NCBI GenBank assembly: GCA_020091685.1
Contig: CM034599.1
Span: forward strand, 26,969,922 to 27,033,921
Source: Lutjanus erythropterus
Taxonomy: Eukaryota; Chordata; Actinopteri; Lutjaniformes; Lutjanidae
Length of the DNA: 64,000 bases
Direction: 5' to 3'
Shown here: positions 48,901 to 61,161 of the stretch, in pieces
Numbering within the stretch: the first letter of the stretch is position 1
How the letters are laid out: every line of letters begins with the position of its first letter
Notes under the pieces: generated by a model
What the model was told of the DNA's origin: nothing
The model's input: only the letters and a program-made list of their open reading frames with translations
Database searches by the model: none
Made by a program: the position numbers and the translations under genes

Positions 48901-49321
48901 CATTGATCAGTACATAAATGGGAATTTGGAAGAAAAGGATGTGACAGAAACTGTGTTAGCCCTGCTACAGGCAAAAGACTGGGGCTGTGTGTACTCAAGT
49001 TCCCTTCTTAGGTGTATTGGGCGTTGGCTTGGCCAACAGTTTCATGCAGCCAACAGCAGTATCAGCCAGAAAGTGGAGGGCTTCAAAGTTCATCATATTG
49101 AGCGTATTAGTGACTTGCCACCTGCTGAGGAACTGGCGACAGAGCTATTCCCAGAAGCCATGCGAACACTGCTGCTTCACTGGATGGGCTTAAGTGAGGA
49201 GTCCACCCTGGAGAAGAGACACAGCGAGTACCCAATCCTGCTCCTTATCCTCGAGTTTGCCAACCACAACCTCATCACAGGTGTGGCTCATGTGCTGTAC
49301 TCCAGTCTTATATGTAAATAA
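45987..49321 (+). CDS. Unrecognised four-exon gene, 385-aa protein
   Basis: I do not recognise this protein. Exons: 45987-46106, 48086-48215, 48322-48455 and 48548-49321. Donors GTGAGT, GTAAAA and GTAGAG, acceptors TTTCAG, TTGCAG and TTGTAG, and reading phases 0, 1 and 0 all agree, so the model is strong although the function is not. The N-terminal part (LTLPQWDGGSRKIRFIYLTN; SVQGLFRVAFEMYSKQEQ) looks like a mixed alpha/beta domain. A low-complexity Ser/Asp/His stretch lies in the middle. The last 150 residues are Leu-rich and probably helical (TVLLLLENIDQYI; ELFPEAMRTLLLHWMGL), ending ANHNLITGVAHVLYSSLICK. No signal peptide, membrane helix or zinc ligand pattern is evident. AATAAA at 49317-49322 overlaps the stop codon. 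It is not between ZCCHC8 and RSRC2 in human as far as I recall. Confidence 0.8.
46217..46253. repeat. (CAT)n microsatellite
   Basis: About ten CAT/CGT units in intron 1 of the unrecognised gene. Confidence 0.9.
46516..47630. mobile_element. Palindromic MITE, family P, long copy (possibly carrying a nested insertion)
   Basis: Left terminus TTAAAGGGACAGTTCGTCCC and right terminus GGGGATAACTGTCCTCTTAA are inverted, and the two subterminal arms mirror each other (TTGGCCTGCAGTGCTGTTT at left; AAACAGCACTACAGGCC at right). From about 47385 to the right end the sequence matches the other copies (GTACCATTTAGTCCCATTAG, CATCTCTACGGCCAATATCTC). The section 46590-47385 does not match, so part of the interior was replaced or invaded. 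It fills most of intron 1 of the unrecognised gene. Confidence 0.7.
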
Positions 49322-50613
49322 AAATGAATTTCCACTTGGACTTCAGTAAAAATCCCTGCAAGTCAACTGAACTTCCAGTATTCTAATAAGTTTGTATTTT
49401 TTGTATATGAAGTTGTCCTTTCTTCCTTTGAACAGTCTTATCTTTTGCTACACATTTCTTATATAATAACTAGGGCTAGATGACAATTCAATACCATTTC
49501 AATTTCATGTTTCAGTGGAATGATCACTTTGTTATTGTTTTACAAAATTGTTAATGATTGCAAGCAAATTGTTTAAAAACTAACAAGCGACATTCTGATT
49601 TTTTTCTGCCGTAATCCATAAAAGTTAAACACTGTTCATTTACATCAATTTGATCCTTTTGAATAATTACCTTTGTTATATTGTAATATAAATTGATATT
49701 GGAAAAAATATTTTGATGTTAATTTCACTCTTAACACCCAGCCCTAGCAATAACAATAACTATCTGAAGTAGAGGTGCAACAATTGTCAACTATTAAATT
49801 AACCAACCCATCAGTTTGTTTGTTTTTTTAAAAAAGAAATAAAAATTCTCAGATTCCAGCTCCTAAAATGTCAATACTTTCAGGTTTCTTTACTCGTCAG
49901 TAACAGTAAACTGAATACTTTTAGGTTGTAGCGAAATCATCTGAGGCTTTAGGAAACACTGATTGACAATAAAATAGTGGCAGCCATAATGTGAACCAAA
50001 ATGTAATAACCCACAGAAATATCAAATAAAATAAAAATTAAGGTGATGTATGAAAAATCTTATTCAACACAAAACTAATTTATTTCAAGAAAGTTTGAAA
50101 TATGTGATTTTTCCCCTCAAGCACGTCTTTATCCATGGCAAGCCTGAAGACAATATGTATTACAATCCGCTGTTATGTTTTTCCCAATCAGGAGAAATGA
50201 AACTGAGGGATTCTGATAATGCTACATTGACTTCAGATGCCTTTCACAAAATGGATGTAAACACTGTTCACTTGAACCACATTATATTCAGTTTATGTTC
50301 AAACAATCACATATCAATATATATTGGAGTTTAAAAAAAAAAAAAAAAGCTACCACAGTATTCAAACAAATATCTAAATTTAACCAGTATCAACCAGTTA
50401 AACTGATGCATCCTTTTCCAAAGATGTACAGATTAATAAACACTGAGACAAACTCAGCATCTGGCTATTTACACTGTAATGTTCCAATATGTGAGATGTT
50501 TGTCTATAAATAAATTACAGAGTCAGAGCAACATCCATGCAAGCTTGAGGGCTGGCGATGAATTGGTGGTCCTATATGATCAGATGAGTGGCAAAGGTGG
50601 CCAATGTATGGCA
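49322..50613. other. Convergent 3' region between the unrecognised gene and rsrc2
   Basis: Contains the 3' UTRs of both genes. Candidate poly(A) signals: AATAAA at 49317-49322 and near 49849 for the plus-strand gene; plus-strand TTTATT at 50086-50091 gives AATAAA for rsrc2. An hAT-like MITE lies at 49471-49746. No gene is seen. Confidence 0.55.
49471..49746. mobile_element. hAT-like MITE, about 276 bp
   Basis: Begins TAGGGCTAGATGA and ends CACCCAGCCCTA; termini TAGGGCT/AGCCCTA are inverted. Flanks ATAATAAC and GCAATAAC agree at 6 of 8 bases, a decayed 8-bp duplication. Non-coding and AT-rich. Confidence 0.6.
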
Positions 50614-53600
50614 CTAGATAGAATCCATTCCACGGGAGAATGAGGAAGAGAAGCCGAGGCCCATTCCCCTCTGGGTGTGTGTCTGAGACCGAGCCATCTC
50701 ATACTGAACATCAAGGTTCCTAAACATCTCCTCCTGCTTCTGAAGGGTCTTCATGCCTTCATCATTAATTGGTTTGGAGGCCTCTGCATCATCATCCCCC
50801 TGTAAAGACAGCAAATTAAATTTAACTCGGACAAGTTCAAAGTTAGGAAGCTCAAAGTGGTGGATTCTACTCAATCAATTGACCGTTGGTTAAAGTTACT
50901 ACAAGGAACTCTCAAATTTTGTTGATTTTTTAGGCCCCTGTGAACAAAAGCAGCAGTGTTTCCACTGTAACATCCACAAAACATTACATCAAAAATAAAT
51001 TATCTAAATAATAACGGGTGAATGTAAACATGGGCTCATTTCATCTGATTTCTCTGAGAACCTGATGGCAGGCATTAATAACACAAAGAAACAGTCAATC
51101 TTCTCCTGGATGTCTTGTTAACTTGCGTAGATCGTATAAAGGCATCAGTATTAAAGTGAGACCATTTCATAACCAGCTGAAAACTCCTTGTAGTAGCTTT
51201 AAGTAAAATGCCATAGTTATACTTACTTTAATACCCATTAGTTTGCGAAATTTAACATTTTGGTCCTTATTTCCAAAGTTTAGCTTCTCCCACAACTCAG
51301 CTGTCTGGGACTTATCCTTAAAAAATAAAAATAGAAATGATATGCATCATGGAATGTACATAAATACAAATATTGTACATCAAAATATCCCTTTTCTCGT
51401 GCACATTACAGCCTGTTTAGACAAACTGAAGACAATAGGCTGGAAATTAACAGGTGGATAAATATGTAATTACAGCAAAATTCAACCTTACCCCATCTTT
51501 TTTTCCCTGCCATAGCATTTTCCTCTTTTTCTCCTGCTCTGCAAACTTCATGGGATTTACAGAGGACGGGTTATAATAGCTGGGCACAGCAATACCAGTC
51601 TCTGCCAGTGTTTTTGCTTGAAGGGCTGCCATCTGTGCTGCCATAGCGATCTGAGGCGTGACCTGCGTCCCAGAGGCCAGGAGGGCCGCCACATTGAGGC
51701 CAGGGTTTGAGGCGGCCGCTGCAGCAGCAGCAGCTGCTGCTGCGATAGGTGCAGCCACTGGCAACAAAATACATAGACCAGCATTAAGTAACTGAATCCT
51801 GACTCACATGATCAAGCTTTTAAAACTTAGCACAGTAAGCGCTTCTCACCTGCAGCTATCTCCTGCTGTTGCTGCTGCTGCTTCTCAAACATTTCCTTCT
51901 CCTTCTGCTCCTGTAGTTTCTTGGCTCTTTCCAGTCTGGAAAGAAAACGAATAAAGATCATGTTATAATTTGGTTCAAAAGCATACTGTGTTCACTGCTG
52001 TATACTTTGAAGTGATAATATGAGCTGTAAGTAGAGATGCTCCTGGCAATTAATTTCTCTGTTGATTAAAAGCAAAATTTAATTTAGACTAGTCGACTAG
52101 TCTAACATTAAGAAAAAAACTTTAAAAAGCACTTAAAATTGAGTAGAATTGATTAATTTATTATTAATGTTAAACACTGTCCAAAAAAAAAAAACTGTGT
52201 ATTAAGAGCCATTTGAAGCTGTTAATCACAGTCTACAATCACCAAATCATACTTTAAATGCCACTGAAATGTGCACTACTTTGTGCAATACAATCTCTAC
52301 ACATTGACATATAAAACATGACAACAACTAACTAAATGCCTCAACTTTTCAGACCAAAGAGGATCACAGTGTCTGTGGGTAAACGATCTGGAGCTGATGT
52401 TAGCTGCCAGCCTGCCACACAGTGTGGCTAATGTTAGCAGTGCTAGCAGCAGCAGCTGTTCTGCTTGCAGGTTAATGCCCGTGTGTGTTGAATGTGGTCA
52501 CATATTGCTCCATTCAAGTGATCATGTATCAGCTTATTCTGTCACAGTCAACATTCAACATTACTTCCATTTTCTAGATTAAAATACCGCCAAACCATTA
52601 CAAGCTGTCGTCTGTCTGATTTTGCTGATATAAACATCCGGGTTGACCCGGCCATTGGAGCATACATGCTTACAGCTGATGGGGCCTTGGGCAGCTGCAT
52701 AACATCTTAGAAGCAACAGTTAACTGGCACTGAGTGAATATTGCTAAATAGTTTAAACGACTAGTATTTCTGGTGCCCACTAGCAAGGGTGGCGACATTT
52801 AATCATATAGTCAACTAATCACGGGCATCCCTACCTGTAAGCAACAAAATCATAGCACTACATGTGGGAGACATCAGCCAAACTTAATATAAGAATATTT
52901 TGAGAATTTCCACCTTTATTTATCAGAGTCAGTGAAGAGTTTTTAAAAATGAGGGGAGAGAAAAGGAGAGGCAACATGTAACAAAGGTCCCTGGCCAGAC
53001 AAAAAACAAATGTGAATGTTGAAATTACATGATCTGATGGTCTTAAAACGCCCAGGCCACCAGTGCACACCACCTATCACAACTTTATGCTTCCTTGTTT
53101 TTCTACCAATGTAATTTCTTTTCATGAACAATACTCTCTGGCAAGTCAGATTGGAGTGACCTATTCTTTGCTAACTCATAGACAGCTACTAACCATGTCA
53201 TCATCTTAAAATGTCAGGCATTGATAGAGCAGTAAAAGTTTTTGTTTGTAAAATAAGAAAAACAAAGTTTTGTAGCTGCAATTACACAGATGCAATAAGA
53301 GCCACTGTTACCCAGAACTGAATGACCAACCATCTATAATGTAAAATCCCTGCAAATTGTTGCCTTGCCTTCTCGCCAGGGCCTCTTGCGCATCCATAGC
53401 TGTGTTTCGGCCCCGAAAGACAGGTGGATTGACAGACCTGCTTCGGCTCTTTCTGCGCACTTTCTCACTCCTTTTCTTTCGCTCCCTGGTGGAACAACAA
53501 AGAAAATTAAATTAACATACTGTTCATGACCTATCGGTAATCATGCAAGACCAGAGTTCAAATATACAAGAAATGCTGACAATGCAATTAAACCCACCTG

Positions 53601-56406
53601 CTCTTACTGCGACTTCTGCTGTGATGACGGTGTTTGGGCCTTGAATCTGAGCGAGACCTAGCCTTCTTCTTCCTGTCCCGGCTGCGCGATCGTGATCGCC
53701 GTTTGTCCCTACTTCTGCTGTGATGCCGCCTGAAAATAATAATATCCATCAACATGAATAAAAGTACAACTATATTTTATCCTTGACAAATACGAACAAT
53801 AACTGATCTACTGTATATCAAAAATGTTGAGTTGTATTTAATACAACTATAGCATTTGTTAGAGAAATAGTGATACATTTATTTATTTGTGGGGCTTCAC
53901 ATAAAAAAGGTTCTAACCAAAGCATCATCAAGGCCAATTCAGCAATTTAATAATTAATTTTGAAATTATAATAGACCCTTGATAACAATGAATGTTCCTC
54001 TGTGCCATTAAACAAGACCTGCTGAATATTTTTGTTTATGCAGTGTATCGACCAGACTAACCTCTCTCGTGAGTGTGACCTGGACAAGCTGCGGCCCTTG
54101 GACAGCCTCCTGTCTTTGCGTCTAGATCGCTCCTCTCCATTCTCTGCTGAAAGTCTCTCTGCCTCTTGCTGCTCATCTGTTTTTCTGTGTGATTTGGATG
54201 GCTTCTGAGAGTCTCTCTTTCGTGCCTGTTTCAAGAAGAAGTTGTCTCTTTCAGGAAAATAGTGCAACAAAAAGAGTTAGTACCATGGCTTACAGCAGAG
54301 GGTATGTAATTAAATTTTGACAAGCTGAAAAAAACCTTGTCATTTAAAATCCGCTTTCATAACAAATACAGAAAGTCATTTTGTGAACATGATTGCAAGT
54401 GTAGGCATTTATGGGACAGAGTAATTTGACAACACTACTTTCTATATAATTATATATTTATATATAATTATACATTTATAATCAATATATAATTATATAT
54501 ATAATTACAGGAATTACTCCAACTAATATCTGTACCTCTCAAATCTTTTCATGGTGTATGCAAACCTTAAGACATGATTCTCAGGAAAATGTAAATGTGA
54601 TTTGTCAGTTCAGCAATAACTATTCAGTGTCACCCACAAATGCTTTTCACTTGAACCCACTAAAAGGTGGAAGTAGGGATGGGCATCCAACTTACTTTTT
54701 ACAGCTTCTTGACTTACATCATCCAAATCATACAACACATAATTAACATGAAAACAATGGTTAACTTCCTAAATTAAAATGATGCATTTCTACAGTGTAT
54801 TTCTGCCAGGTTGAACATTCTTATGCGATATATTATCTAATGAGAACATAGTTTAGAATGGGTCATCGACAGTATGATGCAGCCTATCATTTAAGAGATG
54901 AACAATAGTTGTTACTGTTAATACAGACAAATTAGTCTGACAGGCAGCACTGCTTAAGGCTAAATAAAAACACCATGAGATTCTGTTTGGGTTTCTTTAA
55001 AGCTTGATTAGTTTATTTATGCCCATCCCCAGCTGAAAGAGATGCAAGAGTTAATTCCATTTTTTCTACTTATAGTGTGAGACAAATAGAGTTTGCAGAT
55101 AGTTACCTGTCCCAGTAGTAGACATATTATTTTGCTATGTCAGCAGGGTCTTCTGTTCAGTCTCTTCGTGCATTAGCACGCTGAGTATGATTTATTGTAG
55201 AAATGTTATCATGTGATCTACACACAGGTTTAACAAAAAATAAAGGAAAAAAAAAAACTACTCTTCACCATTTAATATGCTTACAAATAATGACAGATAT
55301 CCAAGGATGAAAGCTTCCTTTGAGACATGACAACATAGGGAGGGTAAAAAAGAACCCTCATCACATGAGTAAGCCCATGTCTTTTGTTCTTAACTTTGGC
55401 GACTTATCAAACCTAATAAAATATACTCACCTCAACCTAAAACTATGAACACAACTGAAGGACTTCAAAATCACATAAATTGAGATTCTAGAAGAGTCAT
55501 AGAAATGAATGTGTTAATTACCTCTTTGCTCCTGCTGCGACTCCGTCTGTATTTTCTGTCACCTGGAAACAGCAGAAAGCAGAGTGCTGACAAATAAACA
55601 TTTCAAAATGACCTTTTTTTTTTTTAGCAAACTCGAGAACAAGAAAAACAAGTGAACAAATGTGTAAAAACAAATTGAAAGCTCTGCATGTGTATGTATA
55701 ATAAGTGGACTAGATTTTTGTTTTCTGTTGTTCCCTTCCAATGAGTGTGTACTGAGAACAAATTTAACATAGCCCTAAACTAATTCTTCTGACACAGTCA
55801 GCACTGTTACTGAATACTAACGTTTTCTGTCCCTGGAGCGTGACCTTGACCGTGAATGGTGGTGTTTGGAGCTTCTGGGAGATCTGGATGACTCCATGCT
55901 GTGTTTTTTTCTGTGATGAACTGGAGAAGCTGTTCTGGTCAAGTCGACAGAGTCGTTGTCACTTGTCTGAAAAAAAGTATATTTGAAAAAACAAACAAAC
56001 AAACAAAAAAACAATATAAACAACTTATAAACAAGTCCAGTTGCCTATGATTTAATCTTTTTTGAGATTACAATGGACGAACGAGAACATTCACAGACAC
56101 CATCCACCAGCCAAATGCTGGCAAAATATGCAAGTGGCTGGTAGATTTGCTTCACTCACCAGCCAGAAAAAAAATGGTAATCTAATGAGGGGTTGGTAAA
56201 ATTTGAGTGTTCACTAGCACTATTTGGCCAGTTCACAAAAAAGTTCATTCTGAATCCTACCTAGTTGTATACACTACCAAATCCAGTGTGGACTACTACT
56301 TTACATTAACTCATAACCCATTTTAAAAAAAATGAGAAATACAATGGTGTTTAAGTACCAGTGTGTGATGATGGACTTATTCCTTGTATCACCATCTTCC
56401 CACTCC

Positions 56407-56442
<36 letters not shown>

Positions 56443-57269
56443 TATATACAGATGCATGACTTAAATTTGTTCATGTGGGTGCATTTAAATAAAAAGTCAA
56501 GTTAAGTTGGCACCATGAGGATGATCCTCATGTGCACAAGCACACTGCTTAAACCTTTTTTTTATCATGCATTCTCTATATGAAGTCTTTTTCATATTAT
56601 ACATTCTGTTTTAATGTTCTTTGCACAGCCTTATTTTGCTCAGCACTTCTTAATACACTCTACATCTTACAGTATACAAATACAAATACATATATACATA
56701 TACCTCCTTGCATGCTAATTTGACCAACTGAGTCCGGACAGATCAGACGGTAGAAAATAAACTCTAGGGTTACAATAATTGATATTCTTCAGTCAGTAGA
56801 CCAGTACCAACATACAGTAAAATAACGCCTTAAAATGTGCTATGATAGCACTACTTTTATTCACTTAAAATAAAATCCATCTCATAGGTCATCACGATGG
56901 CTGCTATTGATATTTACGTGTGGCCATTCTCTTCATTCGAAATACGACATCCAGTACTTTAATAGGTGTCATAAGAATGCTTTACCAACCAAAATGTAAG
57001 GTTATAACAAGATAGTTCAGAAAATGGCAGTCAAGCCAAATAACAAGCTAGTTAGCCAATATGCTAACATGCTAAATCCCACTACGTTCGTCATTCATAC
57101 TACCATCACATAGCTATTTTAGCATCAGATAGGTCGCTAAGCTAACCGCCATCTTTAAGAAAAAAAAACATATTTCTAAATACAATCGTAAACCTATAAT
57201 AACGTTGTTTAGATGTTACTCCGCACATGTATGTATTGACTGTCATCATGTAATAGTACTTACCGACAT
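50614..57269 (-). CDS. rsrc2: rsrc2, arginine/serine-rich coiled-coil protein 2
   Basis: Nuclear RS-rich protein, presumed to act in pre-mRNA processing; function little known. Exons 5'-3': 57264-57269, 55822-55966, 55522-55562, 54062-54225, 53598-53729, 53369-53485, 51850-51935, 51492-51757, 51227-51316, 50614-50799. All join in frame to 410 aa; the first coding exon holds only Met-Ser. The N-terminal half is rich in RS/SR dipeptides and HRH clusters. From FRGRNTAMDAQEALARRLER onward the sequence follows human RSRC2 closely: a helical Lys/Glu/Gln segment with a run of six Gln, an Ala-rich run, LNVAALLASGTQVTPQIAMA, WEKLNFGNKDQNVKFRKLMG, and the C-terminal ARSQTHTQRGMGLGF. The junction after ALARR uses a GC donor. 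Confidence 0.95.
52032..52833. mobile_element. Non-autonomous hAT-like element, about 800 bp
   Basis: In an rsrc2 intron. Left TAGAGATGC and right GGCATCCCTA are imperfect inverted termini. Flanks GCTGTAAG (52024-52031) and CCTGTAAG (52834-52841) agree at 7 of 8 bases, an hAT-type duplication. The interior contains a perfect short palindrome, GACTAGTCGACTAGTC, near 52087. No transposase frame survives. Confidence 0.7.
53367..53368 (-). other. rsrc2: GC 5' splice site of rsrc2
   Basis: Exon 53369-53485 ends GCGAGAAG followed by GCAAGG on the minus strand. AG|GCAAG is the usual context of a GC-AG intron. The next exon starts ACTGGAAAGAG after TTTCCAG; the join gives ALARRLERAKK as in human. 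No GT within reach keeps that sequence. Confidence 0.85.
54674..55031. mobile_element. MITE-like element, about 358 bp
   Basis: Starts TAGGGATGGGCATCC and ends ATGCCCATCCCCA, giving inverted termini GGGATGGGCAT/ATGCCCATCCC. Flanks GGTGGAAG and GCTGAAAG are only weakly similar. It is AT-rich, non-coding, and lies in an rsrc2 intron. Confidence 0.55.
56411..56440. repeat. (CA)n microsatellite
   Basis: About 14 CA units followed by TACATATATAC, in the first intron of rsrc2. Confidence 0.95.
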
Positions 57270-58490
57270 AATCCCGAATTACACGATATGTGTACCAGTG
57301 CAGCTGTGTTGACTGTGCAGATTAGTACGGAGAGGTAGCTAGCTGCTAAACAACCGTTGTCTAGCTCAGCTAATTTGTTCTGGGTTGCCAAATTGTACCT
57401 CTTTAATCCCCCACATTCAGGCAAATTGAAAATGAGCTGTTGAACCTGAATCGAATGGACCAAAACGAGGATCCGAGGAATCGTGTTGGTAATTTTTTCA
57501 TTAACACACTGAAAAAACTGTCTTGTTAATTACTCTAGTTGATTCGAATTCTGAAAATCTATAGTCACTGATGAATACCAGCAACTGGCGCCCGAATCGT
57601 AAAACTACTGCCGTAAATGGAGCAGTAACCCAACCTGGCAACGCGAAACAGGCCTGTAATGCCCCGCCCCTCTGTATGATCCTCGCTGAGTTTCGCCCCT
57701 GCACTGGGACTGTCAGGCAGCATTTTACTCTCAGGCTGTGTACAGTCCAAACACACTTTGTCGGTCAAACCGTTAGGTTCGGATTAAAAACGGACAACAC
57801 TAAAATGCGGACTAGGGTTTGGGGTCTACTTCTGCCAATCCGAGAAAAAAGGCATGATTTGTACGTGGTTTAAGAAGAGACTTTTATCTAGAAGTCAAAA
57901 CTAAGGGAAATGGTACCCCAAATCCTATTAACCTAACTACAGCAACCCGCCAATCAAGTTTAAAACACGAACAGTAGAGGGCAGCAACACGCCGCTGTAG
58001 CGTCTAGTCTGCTTAATTTAAAGAAAAAGAAGAAGAAGAACCCGCCAATTTCTTAAACTACTGTTTAGTTATGTCGATTCTGTAGCTGTCTGATTATTTC
58101 AGTCGAGCGGTAAGTTACCATCAATTGTAAATAAAATACCTGTCTGCCATAGTTCGTAGATATCAGTAATGTATCTAAAATTTTGTTGGTCTTGTAACTG
58201 TCGGCTGAATTACTAGCATTAGCGTTATTACAACTTTAGGATGAAGTTAGTTAACTAGATCAGTGTTTCCAGTGTAACAACCTGATCATTTGAATCAGGT
58301 GTGTTGGAGCAGGGAAACATGTAAAACATGCAGGGCAGTGTGCCTTGAGGACCAGGGTTGGGAAACACTGAACTAGATGATGTTAGTTAGCCTGGGCTGA
58401 TTTATTGCATTTCAGGACAGTTACTCCAATGAAACATATTTAGATTTAAAGACAGTATCACATTTCTTCCATGTATCTTAGCTCCACGAC
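57270..58490. promoter_or_regulatory. Bidirectional promoter and leader region between rsrc2 (-) and kntc1 (+)
   Basis: The two start codons are 1.2 kb apart and point outwards. A GC box (CCCCGCCCC) lies near 57661. A kntc1 leader exon probably ends at the consensus donor GAGCG|GTAAGT (58109/58110), and the acceptor ATCTTAG (ending 58481) precedes the coding start. A 110-bp hAT element sits in the leader intron. TSS positions are inferred, not seen. Confidence 0.6.
58261..58370. mobile_element. Short hAT element (110 bp) with perfect 8-bp TSD
   Basis: Left CAGTGTTTCCA and right TGGGAAACACTG are inverted termini; the exact duplication AACTAGAT flanks both sides (58253-58260, 58371-58378). The interior (AATCAGGTGTGTTGGAGCAG, GCCTTGAGGACCAGGGTTGG) is a repeat common in fish genomes. 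It lies in the kntc1 leader intron. Confidence 0.93.
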
Positions 58491-61089
58491 ATGGCGAAGT
58501 GGAGCGACGTTGAACTTCTGACCAGCGAAGATACAAACACGGTCCGTCTCGGCAGTGTGTCAAGAGAAGAAAATGGGAGCGGCTTGTATCAGGTGGACAC
58601 ACTGGTCAAAATCTCCACTGCCAATGAGGTAATGAATGTTTGAATGAATGTTACTCCATTTATTTACTACACTGACATCCAGGGTCATAGCAAAGAATCC
58701 TGGGCTTCCTGAAAAAAATCCCTTTCCTTATTTCAAAGTTATTTCAGTAAAAGAATTAGCAGTGGATTATTTAAGTCCAGTGGAAACACTGATCAGTGAT
58801 TGTTTGGAAATGATGGTTCTTTCAGGTGCAGGCGGATCCCTGTCTCTCCTCCTCCAGTGGATCAAACTGGAGCATTGTTGTTGCTGACAAGACTGTCATC
58901 CTGTTTGACCAGAGCTATCAAACCATCTTGCTGCTGCTTCACTTTGGTATGCAGCTCAACTCTAAGTTCAACTCTTCATTTTCTGTTTATCATCTGTCAG
59001 ATGTCACTTTGTGTTCTCAGAGATGGTTTACAGTACAAATCAGCTGGTCCAAGAATTTGATAAAATGACTGATGGTCATTACTTTCTCTGTGTTATGACT
59101 GTATAGTCCAAACAGAATCAGTCTGAAGATGCTGTTAAGGTTTAGTCACATGCCAAAGTTAACATATTTCCTGTCAATGCAATTTGACCTTTAAGAGTAA
59201 ATACTGTGTGTTAATGCCAAGATTTATTTTTCAGAAACTGAGGTGGATGCCTTTGACGTATGCCTGGATGGACAGTTTTTGGTGGTCTGTGAGAGAAATG
59301 GAAACTTTCATTTGATCTATGTTCCACACAAGAGAATCCTACTCACCAGGGTATGAGTAAACTTGATAACTTTGTGTGTTTTCCTCTATTGAGTTTGAGT
59401 TGCATGGTGTATTTTACTTTATGCACATTAACATCTTTTGTCATTTTCTGTGTTTGCAGGCTTTGGTAGAGAAACCACCCAGTGGAGATAAAAAAACATA
59501 CCGCTATCTCATCATAGAGGAGGACAAAGCATCCTCAGGTAAAATTTCTATATGAATATCAGAGGAATCTGTCGTGAGAAATGAGTGGTAATGGTCACCA
59601 GAAACATGAAGCAATTTAGAACTTATACTCTGGGTGTTTAATCCTGTTTTTGATTTTTTTTTTCTGTTGATAGGGATGTACCATGTGTTTCTACTTGTAA
59701 AGGATGGATTTTTCCACATTACAAATCTTACACTGGCAAAGATTGAGACAGGTATTAAAGCATCATGCGTGGTAGAGTTGTGTTGGAGCCATTCTGTTGA
59801 ACAAATTCAAAATTCATTCTTCTTTTGTCATCACAGCTGTTGAAAAAATGGATGTGGGAGCTTTGAAAGCAGTAAGTTAAGGCAATCTTCTTTTCATGCT
59901 GTTGCAAAATCTTTTTTTTGAAGAAGAGAAATGTAATTACACCTTTCCTCAACTCAGCTAGAGGCTGTCATCAAGATAGATTTCTGCTCCACCAAAGATT
60001 ACCATGACGAGGGATGCAGCACAGCAGTAATGTTCAGTCTGGGCCATGAAATTCACCTAATGATCGGGGTCAGTATTCTGTTAGAGAAGTTATATTGGTT
60101 ACATGCGAATGCAAACATATGTAAAATAAAAAAAAATTAACTCTTTACTTGGACCATGGTACTAATATTTATTGCTTATTTAATGCCAGTCTGTGTTTAT
60201 ACTATGCTGTTGAATGTCTCATTTTTCTGAATTTCATTTATTGGATTTTATTCGGTCACATTTCTGGGAATTGTAGTTACTCCTTATATTAAGCAAAGCA
60301 GCATCTATTTCTTGATGTAATTTGACACTTCATTATTATCCTCATCCTCACAGGGGGACAAAGAAAATGTCTTGACTCACTGGACAATGGACCCTCGTCA
60401 GAGCAAGATGTGCCTCACTCACTCTGTCGACAGTAGCTTAATTCCAGGTTAGCTCTTGTTGTATGCACAGTAAATAGCTACACATCTTAATGTGACTTTC
60501 GTAAGATTCTGAATATTTATTATTATTATTATTGATGTAATAAATTTAATTTTTTGAACACAGGTAGGAATAAAATGGTGCACAGTAAAGCACTTTAAAT
60601 AGAAGGTAAAAGAGGAAAGATAAAGCATAGAAACGCAATCTGAAACATAAAACAAAGAAAACAAGAAAATGTTTGAAATAACTGAGAAAATTGTGTAAGA
60701 GTTGTAACATATATTCTTCTTCTGTGTTTACTTCAAAGGTGTGAGGAAAATGGTGGTGGTGGAAAACCTCTTGTATATTCTTGACACTGAGGTGAGTTCA
60801 GTGTTTTCCCCTGTGGCTGTTGGATACATCATTGAATAACGTTTAATCAACGTATTTGATCTTTACACATGGACTGTATTGTGTCTCAGGATACCCTGAG
60901 TCTTTGGGACCTACATTTCCTCGTTTTGATTCACTCTTGGCCAAATCTCAACATTCATGACTTTGAACTCACCACAGAATGTGGCTCTGCCTCCACGGTG
61001 GTGTACGTATCAGTATTTCATAACAAACTGTAGTTTCAAATATACAGCGTCATGTGCCTCAGTTAAACAATGTTGAAAAAGGAAATGAA

Positions 61090-61161
<72 letters not shown>

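Noticed and set aside
49771-49995. TAGAGGTGCAACAATTG start typical of a fish hAT MITE
   Set aside because: No matching right terminus or duplication was found, so it is not listed as an element.
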